A stretch of 64,000 nucleotides of DNA from Niastella caeni (lineage in GTDB: Bacteria; Bacteroidota; Bacteroidia; Chitinophagales; Chitinophagaceae). The position numbers and the translations under genes are program-made. Numbering within the stretch: the first letter of the stretch is position 1; each line of letters opens with the position of its first letter. Under the pieces are notes generated by a model that was given only the letters and a program-made list of their open reading frames with translations, was not told the origin of the DNA and searched no databases. Shown here one piece after another: positions 49,424-60,405 of the stretch. The DNA is taken from contig NZ_STFF01000001.1 in NCBI RefSeq assembly GCF_004834005.1, positions 1,363,347 through 1,427,346 of the forward strand. The letters are read 5' to 3'.

Positions 49424-51898
49424 TTATTTTTGATTACCACCGCCCATGCCGCCGCCGCCACTGTCAGCCGCACGTTTGTTCTCTTCTTCCAGACTCGTTT
49501 TACGTTGACGGGCTGCTTTTACCTGGCTGTTTCCAAAGCGGTAAGTAAAGTTCAGCTTCAACTGACGGCTTTCCCAATTACCGCTGGCTAAAGTTTGCTG
49601 ACCTGCAAAATTGCTGGTTCCTTTCCATTTAAAGGTTCTGAAAATATCGCTTACAGATGCTTTAACAGTGCCATTTCCTTTCAACACGGTTTTCTGAACC
49701 CCGCCATCTATGCTCCATATTTTACTGCTCTTGATAGTTCCCTGCCAAATGGAAGGAGAAGTATAGAATCCACTCATTTCAGCCGTGTAGCCTTTGCCCA
49801 AACGGAAAGATTGTTGGGCGTAGAAGTTAAAGGCAAACACATCCAGGTTAACTTTCCGGTCAACACCCAGATCTGCTTTGTATTTGGAATAGTAAGCATT
49901 CAGGTTACCAAAAATGCTATACCATTTGTACATGAACGGATAGCTGATGTTCAGGCTTACAATGTCCTGCGTAGCCAGGTTCTTTTGGGTAATGAATGCT
50001 TTTGACTTTTCAGTAACGTCAACCAGTTGTGAAAAGATATCTTTCACGTGACTATAGTTCAACGTGGTATTTAACCGGTATTTATAGGTATGCGTAATAC
50101 CAAAGCTGTTGGTATACTGCGGCCTTAATTCCGTATTTCCCTTTTGATAGGTATACTCATCGAGTTTGAATTCAAAAGGATTCAGGTTCTGGTAGTTTGG
50201 CCTGTCGATGCGGCGGCTATACGTAAAGCTGAACTGGCTCATCGGTTTTTTATTCAGCGTAATGGCGGCACTGGGAAACAGGTTTGTATAATCGCGGGTA
50301 AAGGTAGAATCGTACGTAACAAAATTACCACCTGCATCTTGTTTAATGCCTTGCGAGCGGCCGGTGGCATGCGTATTCTCTACCCGCAAACCGGCTTGTA
50401 TCATAAAGCCTTTAAACTGCCTGTTATAATTGAGATACCCGGCGTTAATATTCTCTTTATAAACAAAACTATTGCTGCGGAAAATATCCAGTGTTTCATC
50501 TTTTGTATTAGGATCTACATCGAACCGCCTAAAGTCATTATTGCTTTCAACAAAAGATACTTTACCGCCTACACCCAAACGTCCTTTTTTAAAGTTTTGT
50601 TCATAATCAGCTTTCATGCTATAGATATCAATATCAGTTGGCGCCAACATGTGATATATACGACTATATAACGGGTTGTTGTTTGGATCGAAATAGTAGT
50701 TTGGCTGGAACTGATCGCTTTTATTACGATAAGCGCCAAAATCTGCATCTATGTTCAACTCATGACCGGTAGAATCGGCATACCGGTAATTCAGGTTTCC
50801 ATTAATATTGTTCTTCTTGTTCGCATTCGTATTATCAGCGATCAATAACCTGTCAGGCTGCTTGGTTGGGATATATGAAATTTCAGTGCGGCTATAGTTA
50901 TCCATATCCATATCAGAAAAAGAACCATTGGTCATAATACCAATTGTGCTTCTCTTATTTATGAAATAATCCATACCGGCTTTGAAATTATGGCTCCTGG
51001 TGTCGATGTTCAGTTTAGATTTCTGATCAAACAATGTATCCAGGATCTCACGGCGCAGGGTGATATTAGTCTCGTTGGTATTATCATTATAACTATAGTT
51101 ACCAAACAGGTTAACATGTTTGTTGCGATGGTTCAATGAGATACCGCCGTTGTATTTAGGCGTAATGCCCTGATTGTAACCGGCATTTACTGAACCATTG
51201 GTACCGTAAGATTTGTTCTTCTTCAACCTGATATTGATGATACCGGCATTACCGGCCGCTTCGTATTTGGCAGAAGGGTTGGTAATGATCTCTATAGCTT
51301 CAATAGAAGAAGATTGCAATGTCCTGAGATAATCCGACAGGTCTTTTCCATTTAAAGGAGTTGGACGCCCGTCAACATATACCTGAACGCCGTTTTTACC
51401 ACTTAAGGTGAGGTTATCGTCTTTATCAACTATTACGCCGGGAGCTTTACGCAACAGATCAAGGGCATCCTGACCTACTGCATTCACACTACCTTCAACG
51501 TTCAAAATTGTTTTATCAGCTTTAACCTCGATCATAGGTTTACGTGCCGCTACAACAACTTCTTTTAAATTTCCTGAAGTTTTAGTAAGAACAACTTCCG
51601 GTACAGCGACATCACCAGTACCACTTACCTCGAATGCTGCAGAAGTTTTGGCCTTGTGGCCAGTGTAAGAAACAGCAACAAAATAGTTACCGGCATTTAT
51701 ACTCGCAAATGAGTATTGCCCGGCTGCATTGGTAGCAGCCAGTTTAACCAGTGCAGAGTCTTTTACTTTTTTAAGTGTTACGGTTGCTCCCGATAAGCCT
51801 TTTCCCTGGTCATCTTTAACATTACCCGTTATTTGTTGTGCCTTCGTAACTGCTGCACAAAACAACAATGGTAATATTATCAGTATCAACTTTTTCAT
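49424..51898 (-). CDS. TonB-dependent receptor-like outer membrane beta-barrel protein
   Basis: 824 residues. Signal peptide, then a carboxypeptidase-like regulatory domain (QITGNVKDDQGKGLSGATVTL), a plug domain (ILNVEGSVNAVGQDALDLLRKAPGVIVD and GKNGVQVYVDGRPTPL) and a long beta-barrel. The C-terminus ends in a Gly-rich tail (SGGGGMGGGNQK) rather than an aromatic residue. It is of the OMP_b-brl_3 type with no SusD partner nearby. The ligand is unknown. Confidence 0.88.
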   Translation of the reverse strand: MKKLILIILPLLFCAAVTKAQQITGNVKDDQGKGLSGATVTLKKVKDSALVKLAATNAAGQYSFASINAGNYFVAVSYTGHKAKTSAAFEVSGTGDVAVPEVVLTKTSGNLKEVVVAARKPMIEVKADKTILNVEGSVNAVGQDALDLLRKAPGVIVDKDDNLTLSGKNGVQVYVDGRPTPLNGKDLSDYLRTLQSSSIEAIEIITNPSAKYEAAGNAGIINIRLKKNKSYGTNGSVNAGYNQGITPKYNGGISLNHRNKHVNLFGNYSYNDNTNETNITLRREILDTLFDQKSKLNIDTRSHNFKAGMDYFINKRSTIGIMTNGSFSDMDMDNYSRTEISYIPTKQPDRLLIADNTNANKKNNINGNLNYRYADSTGHELNIDADFGAYRNKSDQFQPNYYFDPNNNPLYSRIYHMLAPTDIDIYSMKADYEQNFKKGRLGVGGKVSFVESNNDFRRFDVDPNTKDETLDIFRSNSFVYKENINAGYLNYNRQFKGFMIQAGLRVENTHATGRSQGIKQDAGGNFVTYDSTFTRDYTNLFPSAAITLNKKPMSQFSFTYSRRIDRPNYQNLNPFEFKLDEYTYQKGNTELRPQYTNSFGITHTYKYRLNTTLNYSHVKDIFSQLVDVTEKSKAFITQKNLATQDIVSLNISYPFMYKWYSIFGNLNAYYSKYKADLGVDRKVNLDVFAFNFYAQQSFRLGKGYTAEMSGFYTSPSIWQGTIKSSKIWSIDGGVQKTVLKGNGTVKASVSDIFRTFKWKGTSNFAGQQTLASGNWESRQLKLNFTYRFGNSQVKAARQRKTSLEEENKRAADSGGGGMGGGNQK

Positions 51899-52784
51899 GG
51901 ACTAAAATTATTTAACGTTTTAGTCGGCAAAAGTATCTGCGTGTTACAGTAAGCAGCATTTGTATACACCAGCGGTAAATAAATACTATTAACGGTTACA
52001 TTATAACATATTGGAGTTATAATCTGTTGTTATAATATTTCTATTTACCAGGTAGATTATTAAGATGACCGAAATAGATGTTTGATCATTGAATGTAAAA
52101 CTGACACTTGTCATCATTTTTTATTGACACTTACGATTGTTTGTTTGTGTCATCGATCTTATGGTGATCTGCCAGAATGGTATTCCATTGTTCTCCACAC
52201 ATTATAAATTTTTACATTTCACTACCTGAAAAGGTTGGTTTCACATGCATAAATCTGCAGTTCACACACATTGACGGCAAACATCAACAACAACATATTA
52301 GTTTTGGCTCCGGTTATCAACAACTCAACTTTCAGGTTCTTAAACATAGCGCAGGAAATTGCTGATAACAGATTCCGTATTGCCAGGGAGGCCTGGTAGC
52401 ATAATATCCTTGTTGGTTACGGGCGTTTGCAACAAGGCGCTTGCGAACGTGATGTTACCTGTTGAAAAACCCAAAACCGGAAACGAATGAGGCCCTTTCT
52501 GAACCACAAGCATAGGAAAAATCATTACAGTAATGAGTGGCTGGGCTGGTCACTCTTCCTGCGCTTTTTCTCATACCCTCCCCCAATGGAGAGAGTTTTA
52601 TATTCGTAATTTTCTGTTTACCGATTGTCGGGACTTCAGATTCTATATTATTTGAAATTCATCTCTCGCTGGCCAATACAATACTGCTTAGGCGTTTACC
52701 TGTACACAGGCAGGTTCTGCATTTGGCTTGCAGCAGTTTATCAATTAGCAGATTTAGTAATTATATACTAACTTCGTTAGCATC
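51899..52784. other. 886-bp region without a convincing gene
   Basis: The first ~100 bp carry the receptor promoter. The rest is AT-rich. Short frames on both strands (60-83 codons) have no start context or family resemblance. One minus-strand stretch near 52340-52525 has some protein-like composition and could be an eroded gene remnant. Confidence 0.4.
51928..51935 (-). promoter_or_regulatory. -7 element for the outer-membrane receptor gene
   Basis: Minus-strand TACTTTTG matches TAnnTTTG and lies 30 nt before the start codon. No TTTG is found at the usual -33 distance. Confidence 0.45.
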
Positions 52785-53999
52785 ATGAAACGCTCCGGCA
52801 CCGCAGATCTTCCTTTACATTATGGCGCTGTTCCGCCCTGGCTTGCCGAACGCATGGCCAAATTAGGCCTTGCCATAACCGAGGTGATCCTTATGGAATA
52901 TGGAAAGGCCGAGTGGGTGCGCCGGCTCAGCGATCCCTGCTGGTTCCAAAGCCTGGGTGCGGTAATGGGTATGGACTGGCATTCTTCAGGCATTACTACT
53001 TCTGTATTAGGAGCGTTGAAAAAAGCGATCAATCCTTTGTCAAAAGAGTTAGGCATTTACATCTGTGGGGGAAAAGGAAAACACTCCCGCCAGGTACCCA
53101 ATGAATTAGTAGCGATCGGCGAACAAACCGGTTTGAATGCGCAGCAACTAGTTCATTGCAGCAAACTCAGCGCTAAAGTTGATAACACTGCTATTCAGGA
53201 TGGCTTTCAATTATACCTGCACACTTTTATTGTAAGCAATGAAGGTGAGTGGACGGTAGTACAACAAGGATTGAATGATGCCACCGGCACTGCGCGGCGT
53301 TATCACTGGCATTCGCAACAATTACAATCATTCGTCAACGAGCCACATACCGCCATATGCGGATTGCAATCGGGTAATATTTTAAATCTTGTTGATAAAG
53401 ATGCCGCTTCTACCCGCTCTGGCATTGTGTCCTTATCAAAAGAATCACCTTCCTATCTGTTACCAGAAATTCAACAACAACTCATTTTACCGGCGCATCA
53501 CGATGTTAGGGCAAAGGATGTAGACCTGAAAAGATTGGGCGCCATGTTATGGCTTACCCATGAGAAGAAGCCGGTTGATTTTGAAGAATTATTAATGCTG
53601 GAAGGAATGGGCCCACGCACCTTACAATCACTTGCGTTAGTAAGCGAAGTTATTCACGGCACTAATTCCCGGTTCAAAGATCCGGCCCGGTTTGCCTTTG
53701 CACATGGTGGTAAGGACGGACATCCGTTTCCGGTTCCTACTAAAGTATATGATGAAACCATCAATACCCTGCACCAGGCTGTTCAAAAAGCAAAGATCGG
53801 GCAGAGCGATAAATTGCAGGCCATTAAAAAACTAACCGAACTTTCTCAAAAAGCAGAAGAGAATTTCATTCCCAATAGCAACTTCGAACAGCTTATAGAA
53901 AAAGAGCGCAACGAATCATGGCGCTATGGTGGAAGAACCGTGATGGGTGAAGCGAAAAAACCTAAAAGATCAAAAGGAGTTCAATTAAGATTGTTTTAA
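52785..53999 (+). CDS. DUF763-family protein
   Basis: 404 residues. Family features are MKRSGTADLPLHYGAVPPWLAERM at the start and AFAHGGKDGHPFPVP near 310, with an HhH-like segment LLMLEGMGPRTLQSLALVSE near 270-290. DUF763 is widespread in archaea and bacteria. The helix-hairpin-helix-like motif hints at nucleic-acid binding. Function unknown. Confidence 0.88.
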   Translation: MKRSGTADLPLHYGAVPPWLAERMAKLGLAITEVILMEYGKAEWVRRLSDPCWFQSLGAVMGMDWHSSGITTSVLGALKKAINPLSKELGIYICGGKGKHSRQVPNELVAIGEQTGLNAQQLVHCSKLSAKVDNTAIQDGFQLYLHTFIVSNEGEWTVVQQGLNDATGTARRYHWHSQQLQSFVNEPHTAICGLQSGNILNLVDKDAASTRSGIVSLSKESPSYLLPEIQQQLILPAHHDVRAKDVDLKRLGAMLWLTHEKKPVDFEELLMLEGMGPRTLQSLALVSEVIHGTNSRFKDPARFAFAHGGKDGHPFPVPTKVYDETINTLHQAVQKAKIGQSDKLQAIKKLTELSQKAEENFIPNSNFEQLIEKERNESWRYGGRTVMGEAKKPKRSKGVQLRLF

Positions 54000-54130
54000 T
54001 AACCCCAGCCTTCCAAAGGGGGGTAACTAATCTGCAACAGGCAACTGACAATGGGCAAAGAAAACATATTGTACATTAAATTGCCATTTTGCCTTTGCCT
54101 TGTTGCTTCGTTACCTTTATGCCTCCTCCC

Positions 54131-55366
54131 TTACGCCTTATTTCCTCGTTGCCTTCCATTATTCGGCCTGCCCTGATGAAACCTCCTTCCTCCGCCCCTG
54201 TTCTTCGAGCGAAATTGCGGTTGATATTCAGGTGTTTTGCCAAATTCTTCCGGCACAGCAGCTTTATCAACCGGTTTCCCGATTAATTTCTCAATAACGG
54301 CAAACTTATTTTGTTCTGTCTGACTTACCAGCGTAAACGCCATGCCATCCGCCTCAGCCCTGGCCGTACGTCCAATACGATGCACATAATCTTCTGCATC
54401 GCGGGGCACATCGAAATTAATAACCAGGTCAATGGTATCGATATCAATTCCGCGGCTTAAAATATCGGTGGCCACGAGAATGGGTATACGTCCACTGGTA
54501 AAGCCATTCAACACATTTTCGCGTTGCGCCTGTTCCAGGTCGCTGTGTATTTCTTCAATACGAAAACGGGCCCGTTGCAGATCACGCACCAATGACTTTA
54601 CGCTTTGTTTGCGACTGCAAAATATAAGCGCACTTTTAAAGGGAACATTCCCTAAAATATGTTTCAGTAAAGGAAGTTTCTGCGGTTCATAAACCACAAA
54701 AGCCTTCTGCACAATCTTTTCCGGTGGTTTTGAAATAGCGATATTGATCTCAGCAGGATCGGTCAGGATCTTCCTGGCCAGTTGACGGATCTTTTCGGGC
54801 ATGGTAGCTGAAAACAATAAGGTTTGCCGTTTGGCCGGCAGCGAAGCAATGATCTTATTGATGTCATCTGAAAATCCCATATCAAGCATGCGGTCTGCTT
54901 CATCCAGCACAAGGAACTGCAATTGTTTCCATTGTACATATCCCATATTCAGGTGGGCGATCATCCGGCCTGGGGTGCAGATAACGATATCCGTACCTGT
55001 TTGCAGCGCCTTCTTTTCGGCAATGAAGTTACTGCCATCATTACCCCCGTAAACAGCAATAGAGCTGAGGTTGGTAAAATAGGCAAGCCCTTCCAGGTGC
55101 TGGGCAATTTGTATCGCCAACTCACGGGTAGGCACAATTACCAGGGCGCCTACCTGTCCTTCAATGCGGTGATTCAGCAAACGATGGATAAGCGGCAGCA
55201 AAAAAGCGGCTGTTTTACCGGTACCCGTTTGGGCAGATGCGATAATATCTTTACCAGCTAAAATGGGAGGTATTACCTGCTCCTGTACGGGGGTAGCATT
55301 TTCATAATTGGAGGCGTCGATGCCTTCTAATAAGTCAGGGTGAAAACCGAATTCTGTAAAGCGCAA
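54131..55366 (-). CDS. rhlE: DEAD-box RNA helicase (RhlE type)
   Basis: 411 residues. Q motif (NYENATPVQEQVIPPIL), Walker A AQTGTGKTAA, PTRELA, DEADRMLDMGF, SAT and HRIGRTAR are all present. A basic Gly/Arg-rich tail (FRSKNRGGGRRFHQ, ending GNKA) is typical of Bacteroidota RhlE-like helicases and binds RNA. Probable roles are RNA remodelling, ribosome assembly or cold adaptation. Confidence 0.93.
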   Translation of the reverse strand: MRFTEFGFHPDLLEGIDASNYENATPVQEQVIPPILAGKDIIASAQTGTGKTAAFLLPLIHRLLNHRIEGQVGALVIVPTRELAIQIAQHLEGLAYFTNLSSIAVYGGNDGSNFIAEKKALQTGTDIVICTPGRMIAHLNMGYVQWKQLQFLVLDEADRMLDMGFSDDINKIIASLPAKRQTLLFSATMPEKIRQLARKILTDPAEINIAISKPPEKIVQKAFVVYEPQKLPLLKHILGNVPFKSALIFCSRKQSVKSLVRDLQRARFRIEEIHSDLEQAQRENVLNGFTSGRIPILVATDILSRGIDIDTIDLVINFDVPRDAEDYVHRIGRTARAEADGMAFTLVSQTEQNKFAVIEKLIGKPVDKAAVPEEFGKTPEYQPQFRSKNRGGGRRFHQGRPNNGRQRGNKA

Positions 55367-55516
55367 GATGAAATGATATTTAGGTGTTTGCGGAGCAAGG
55401 TCCTGCAGATAAAATTATATATCAGCAAATATAATGGAATTTGGCCATGTTTATCAATAAAGTACGAATACCGCTCCCGGGGCACATCCTTTGCCATAAT
55501 ACCCCAAAGCATATTT

Positions 55517-55711
55517 ATGGAAAAACGAGCTTTGGGCATTATACTCGCACTGGCCGGCGTAGTTGGACTCATACTGGCTGGTGTAAACTTTATTAATGGC
55601 GGAGCCAATGCGCATAATATTAAGCAAATCATACTATACGGCGTGTTAGGCGCTATCTTTTTCTTTGCCGGCGTCGGCCTCATCCGCAATACCCGTGATA
55701 AAGCTACTTAG
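55517..55711 (+). CDS. Small two-helix membrane protein
   Basis: 64 residues from the ATG at 55517. A longer frame to 55340 overlaps the helicase start region and lacks coding character. Two membrane segments (LGIILALAGVVGLILAGVNFI and IILYGVLGAIFFFAGVGLI) and a short basic tail. Similar small membrane proteins are common in Bacteroidota; function unknown. Confidence 0.7.
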   Translation: MEKRALGIILALAGVVGLILAGVNFINGGANAHNIKQIILYGVLGAIFFFAGVGLIRNTRDKAT

Positions 55712-55823
55712 TATAATTGTGGAATTCTGTACTCAGTGACGAACTCTTCATATAAAACGCTACCACCTCTTTTTTCCCTGCCTATAGGGAACAATATTGT
55801 ATCATACAAAAGTTTATTCGTTT

Positions 55824-56606
55824 ATGCCCGAAGGGCCAAGTATCGTCATTCTCAATGAAGCCGTTCAGCCATTCAAAGGCAAAACAATATTGTCTGCAAC
55901 CGGTAATTCATCCATTGATAAAGACAGGTTGGTCAATCAAAAAGTAACTGACTTTAAAAGCTGGGGTAAACATTTTCTCATCTGTCTGCCTCGTTTCACC
56001 CTGCGTATTCACTTTCTCCTGTTTGGCTCTTATAGCGTTAATGAACAAACCAAAAAGGCTCCCCGGCTCCAACTTCATTTCCCTAACGGCGACCTGTATT
56101 TATACAGCTGTTCAATTAGAATAATAGAAGAAGACCTCGATCTGGTATACGACTGGACCAGCGATGTGCTTAATGAAAACTGGGCCCCCAAAAAAGCTCG
56201 GAAAAAGTTAAAAGCGCAACCCGGCCAACTCGTATGCGATGCATTATTAGATCAGAACATTTTTTCGGGTGTGGGTAACATTATAAAAAATGAAGTGTTG
56301 TTCCGTATTAAAGTTCATCCCGAAAATACCATTCACTCACTTCCACCACGCAAACTCACCGAACTCATCAACGAAGCCTGTAATTACAGCTATGATTTCC
56401 TGGCCTGGAAAAAAGCTTTTGTGCTGAAAAAACACTGGCTGGTGCACACCAAAAAAACCTGCCCGCGTTGTAACATCCCTGTTATAAAAAAATACCTGGG
56501 CAAAACCAATCGCCGCACATTCTATTGCGAGAACTGCCAGGTGCTTTATAAAAAAGCAAAGCAAGCTGTAAAGAAAAAAGCCCGGAAGAAAACGCATAAA
56601 GTATAG
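55824..56606 (+). CDS. Fpg/Nei-family DNA glycosylase
   Basis: 260 residues from the ATG at 55824. The frame opens at 55797, but only this start places the catalytic Pro2-Glu3 (MPEGPSIVILNE) at the N-terminus. Helix-two-turn-helix near 150-170 (LLDQNIFSGVGNIIKNEVLF) and a C-terminal zinc finger (CPRC...CENC) are present. It should excise oxidised bases and cut the resulting abasic site. The basic Lys-rich tail may strengthen DNA binding. Confidence 0.92.
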   Translation: MPEGPSIVILNEAVQPFKGKTILSATGNSSIDKDRLVNQKVTDFKSWGKHFLICLPRFTLRIHFLLFGSYSVNEQTKKAPRLQLHFPNGDLYLYSCSIRIIEEDLDLVYDWTSDVLNENWAPKKARKKLKAQPGQLVCDALLDQNIFSGVGNIIKNEVLFRIKVHPENTIHSLPPRKLTELINEACNYSYDFLAWKKAFVLKKHWLVHTKKTCPRCNIPVIKKYLGKTNRRTFYCENCQVLYKKAKQAVKKKARKKTHKV

Positions 56607-56858
56607 GCTTTCATCCGTACTTCGATTTCTGGCGTGGCGTGTTATGCAGCACCATAGATTGGTGTGCCATACATTGGGAAATTAAATGAGGAAATTATTA
56701 CTCAAGTGGATAACCGAAGTTATCTTTCAATTGATTCTACAAACTTATAATGAGTCAAAGTTGATATAAAAAGCAGAAGTAAGAGGTATAAAATACAAGC
56801 TCTTCTTACTTCCTACTACAGAACACCGATCCGCTTAGCTCAATACTTTCATAAAAAC

Positions 56859-59800
56859 TTACATGTTTCTCCTGTACTGCCCGCCCACTTCAAACAAGGC
56901 ATGGGTTATTTGTCCCAATGAACAATATTTGACGGTTTCCATCAATTCTTCGAATATATTTCCATTGTTGATGGCTACCTTCTTAAGGCGGTTCAACATG
57001 TCGGCAGACCTGCTTTCATTACGCTTCCAGAAAGCATGGAGGTTTTGGATCTGTTGTTCTTTTTCTTCGGTAGTACTGCGAATTACTTCGCCTGGTAAAA
57101 TGGTGGGACTTCCTTTTTTATTAAGAAAAGCATTCACACCAATGATGGGTAATTCACCACTGTGTTTCAAGCTTTCGTAATACAAACTTTCTTCCTGAAT
57201 TTTATTGCGCTGGTACATGCGCTCCATAGCGCCCAGTACGCCGCCGCGTTCGGTTATGCGATCGAATTCCGCCAGAACGGCTTCTTCAACGAGGTCGGTC
57301 ATTTCTTCAATTAAGAAAGAACCCTGTATAAAGTTCTCGGTTTTGGCGCTGCCCAATTCGCGGTTAATGATCAACTGTATGGCCATAGCCCGGCGAACAC
57401 TTTCTTCGGTGGGTGTTGTAATAGCCTCATCGTAAGCATTTGTATGCAAACTATTACAGTTATCATAAATAGCATACAATGCCTGCAGCGTTGTACGAAT
57501 ATCATTGAAGTCAATTTCCTGGGCGTGCAAACTGCGACCGGAAGTTTGAATGTGATACTTTAACTTCTGGCTACGATCATTGCCTTTGTATTTAAACTTC
57601 ATGGCCTTCGCCCAAATGCGACGCGCCACACGGCCAATTACGCTGTATTCAGGGTCCATGCCATTGCTGAAGAAGAATGACAGGTTCGGTGCAAATTCAT
57701 CGATATGCATTCCGCGGCTAAGGTAATATTCCACATAGGTAAATCCATTCGCCAACGTAAACGCCAGTTGGGTAATGGGGTTGGCGCCTGCTTCTGCAAT
57801 ATGATACCCGCTGATACTTACGCTGTAAAAGTTGCGCACCTTCTGCTGTATAAAATATTCCTGCACATCACCCATCAGTTTCAAAGCAAACTCGGTACTG
57901 AAGATGCAGGTATTCTGCGCCTGGTCTTCTTTCAGAATATCTGCCTGCACGGTACCACGCACCTGGGCAAGCGCTTCGGCTTTCATCTTTTCATACACTT
58001 CTTTTGGCAGCACGTCTTCTCCCGATACGCCTAATAATTTCAATCCTAATCCATCATTCCCGTCAGGCAAGCGTTCAGGAGAAGAAGGATTGTAATAAAT
58101 TGGTTTGGGTAAATACTTAAATAGCTTTCCTAATTGACCATTCACCTTTGACCATTCACCGTTCGCTTCAATCCACTTTTCACATTGCTGATCAATTGCC
58201 GCATTCATAAAAAACGCCAGTATAATAGGAGCAGGGCCATTAATGGTCATGCTTACAGAAGTCTTGGGATCACAGAGATCGAAGCCGCTGTACAACTTTT
58301 TAGCATCATCCACCGTAGCAATGCTCACACCGCTGTTGCCCACCTTACCATAAATATCGGGACGGTGAGCCGGGTCTTCTCCGTATAAGGTTACACTGTC
58401 AAACGCAGTAGACAATCGCCGGGCGGGTTGATCGAGCGATACATAGTGAAAGCGTTTATTGGTACGCTCGGGGCCGCCTTCACCGGCAAACATTCGCGTG
58501 GGGTCTTCGCCTTCGCGCTTCAAAGGAAACACACCCGATGTAAAAGGATATTCACCGGGAATATTCTCCTGCAACTGCCAGGTAAGAATATCGCCCCAGT
58601 CGTTGTACTTAGGTAATACCACTTTAGGTATTCTGGTACCACTGAGCGATCTGGTGATCATCGACTGTTTGATCATTTTATCCCGAACCTGGTATTCAAA
58701 GAAATCAGCTTTATATTTTATAACGAGCGCAGGCCATTGTTCAATCAATTTCCTGCACTCAGGATGTAATTTTTCTTGCAGTGCTTTTTTAATGGCTGTT
58801 AATTCATCCTTTACCGGACCAGATAAGTTTGCAACTGCATTCAGCGTTCCCTGCACCTGGTATAACTGTGAGGCCAGTGCGCCCTGTTCTTTCACCCAGG
58901 TATCGTAGGTCCTGTTGGCATCAGCAATTTCTGAAAGATAACGAACCCGTTTGGGTGGAATGATCTGCGATTTGGTAGTAGTATCTTTAATGTGTGCGTG
59001 CAGGTCGATCTGCCCGAACTGAACACCCGTTTTTGTTGTGATGGTTACTATTAATTTCTCAAACAACTCATTAATACCCGCATCATTGAATTGAGCGGCA
59101 ATAGTGCCGATGACCGGCAGCTCCTCATCCTTGGCCGTCCACAAACCATGATTGCGTTTGAATTGCTTGCGAACATCATGCAATGCATCCAGCGCGCCGC
59201 TTTTATCGAATTTATTTATGGCAATTACATCGGCATAATCGAGCATATTGATCTTCTCCAGTTGCGAAGCAGCGCCATACTCGGGCGTCATCACATATAA
59301 GCTCACATCACAATAGTCCAGGATACTTACGTCGCTTTGTCCAACCCCGGCCGATTCCAGGATGATCAGGTCAAAGGTCGCTTCTCTGCACACATCAATA
59401 GCGTCCTGTACATGTTCGCTTAACGCAATATCGCTGTCGCGGGTAGCGAGGGAGCGCATATAAGCGCGGGGAGAATGAATGCTGTTCATGCGAATGCGGT
59501 CGCCCAGCAAAGCGCCGCCTGTTTTCTTTTTGGAGGGATCAACAGAAATTACCGCGATCGTTTTTTCGGGAAAGGCATTGAGGTACCGCCGCACAATTTC
59601 ATCGGTAACAGATGATTTACCAGCGCCGCCAGTGCCGGTTATTCCCAAAACCGGGATGCCGGATGGAGATTTAGTAGCCGGCTTACTGCCATTCACCTTA
59701 TTTTCTGCATTGGAAATAGCGCGGGAGATCTTTCTGATATCTTTCCACTCTCCCAGCCTGAGCTCGTTTTTAAAATTAGCAGGATTGCCATTGACCGCGA

Positions 59801-60233
59801 AGTCGCACAACCTGATCACCTCCTCGATCATCCCTTCCAACCCAAGCCGGCGGCCATCATCGGGGCTATAAATGCGGGTGATGCCATAATTATGCAGCTC
59901 GGTAATTTCCTGCGGCAGAATGGTTCCGCCCCCACCCCCGAATATTTTAATATGCCCGCAACCATTCTCATCCAACAGGTCCTTCATGTATTTGAAAAAC
60001 TCCACATGGCCACCCTGGTAACTGGTAATGGCAATGCCCTGGGCATCTTCTTCAATAGCACATTCTACGATCTCCGCTACCGACCGGTTATGGCCTAAAT
60101 GAATGATCTCGGCGCCTTTCGACTGTAAAATGCGGCGCATAATATTAATAGCTGCATCATGACCATCAAAAAGGGAAGCGGCGGTAACGATCCTGACTTT
60201 ATTAACTGGCGTATAATTCATAGTTGCAAGCAT
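56859..60233 (-). CDS. icmF: Fused isobutyryl-CoA mutase IcmF (B12-dependent)
   Basis: 1124 residues with the IcmF order: N-terminal cobalamin domain with the axial His25 (LFDGHDAA), a MeaB-like G-domain near 200 ([12 protein letters not shown]), then the substrate-binding mutase domain ([23 protein letters not shown]). It interconverts isobutyryl-CoA and n-butyryl-CoA, or related acyl-CoAs, and carries its own GTPase chaperone. The ATG at 60221 is an alternative start. It is divergent from the fucose operon. Confidence 0.95.
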   Translation of the reverse strand: MLATMNYTPVNKVRIVTAASLFDGHDAAINIMRRILQSKGAEIIHLGHNRSVAEIVECAIEEDAQGIAITSYQGGHVEFFKYMKDLLDENGCGHIKIFGGGGGTILPQEITELHNYGITRIYSPDDGRRLGLEGMIEEVIRLCDFAVNGNPANFKNELRLGEWKDIRKISRAISNAENKVNGSKPATKSPSGIPVLGITGTGGAGKSSVTDEIVRRYLNAFPEKTIAVISVDPSKKKTGGALLGDRIRMNSIHSPRAYMRSLATRDSDIALSEHVQDAIDVCREATFDLIILESAGVGQSDVSILDYCDVSLYVMTPEYGAASQLEKINMLDYADVIAINKFDKSGALDALHDVRKQFKRNHGLWTAKDEELPVIGTIAAQFNDAGINELFEKLIVTITTKTGVQFGQIDLHAHIKDTTTKSQIIPPKRVRYLSEIADANRTYDTWVKEQGALASQLYQVQGTLNAVANLSGPVKDELTAIKKALQEKLHPECRKLIEQWPALVIKYKADFFEYQVRDKMIKQSMITRSLSGTRIPKVVLPKYNDWGDILTWQLQENIPGEYPFTSGVFPLKREGEDPTRMFAGEGGPERTNKRFHYVSLDQPARRLSTAFDSVTLYGEDPAHRPDIYGKVGNSGVSIATVDDAKKLYSGFDLCDPKTSVSMTINGPAPIILAFFMNAAIDQQCEKWIEANGEWSKVNGQLGKLFKYLPKPIYYNPSSPERLPDGNDGLGLKLLGVSGEDVLPKEVYEKMKAEALAQVRGTVQADILKEDQAQNTCIFSTEFALKLMGDVQEYFIQQKVRNFYSVSISGYHIAEAGANPITQLAFTLANGFTYVEYYLSRGMHIDEFAPNLSFFFSNGMDPEYSVIGRVARRIWAKAMKFKYKGNDRSQKLKYHIQTSGRSLHAQEIDFNDIRTTLQALYAIYDNCNSLHTNAYDEAITTPTEESVRRAMAIQLIINRELGSAKTENFIQGSFLIEEMTDLVEEAVLAEFDRITERGGVLGAMERMYQRNKIQEESLYYESLKHSGELPIIGVNAFLNKKGSPTILPGEVIRSTTEEKEQQIQNLHAFWKRNESRSADMLNRLKKVAINNGNIFEELMETVKYCSLGQITHALFEVGGQYRRNM

Positions 60234-60349
60234 TACAAAATCGGCCTAAAGTTAGTTCAAAAAAACTAATGATTGTTAGCATTGCTCGGCTCCTGTTTTT
60301 ATAATTGAATAAAATGCCAAACTTCCGGGAAGGATTCCAAATTTTTTCG

Positions 60350-60380
60350 TTTGGTTTGCAGTGAAAATGAAATAGTTTCG
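60350..60380 (+). promoter_or_regulatory. Promoter of the fucose catabolic operon
   Basis: TTTG at 60350-60353, a 19-nt spacer and TAGTTTCG at 60373-60380, one mismatch from TAnnTTTG. The first start codon follows 26 nt later. Confidence 0.6.
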
Positions 60381-60405
60381 GCCATCAAAAAATTATACTG
60401 GAAAA

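Noticed and set aside
55340..55516. N-terminal extension of the small membrane protein to position 55340
   Set aside because: It would overlap the helicase start region and lacks coding character. The ATG at 55517 gives a compact two-helix protein.
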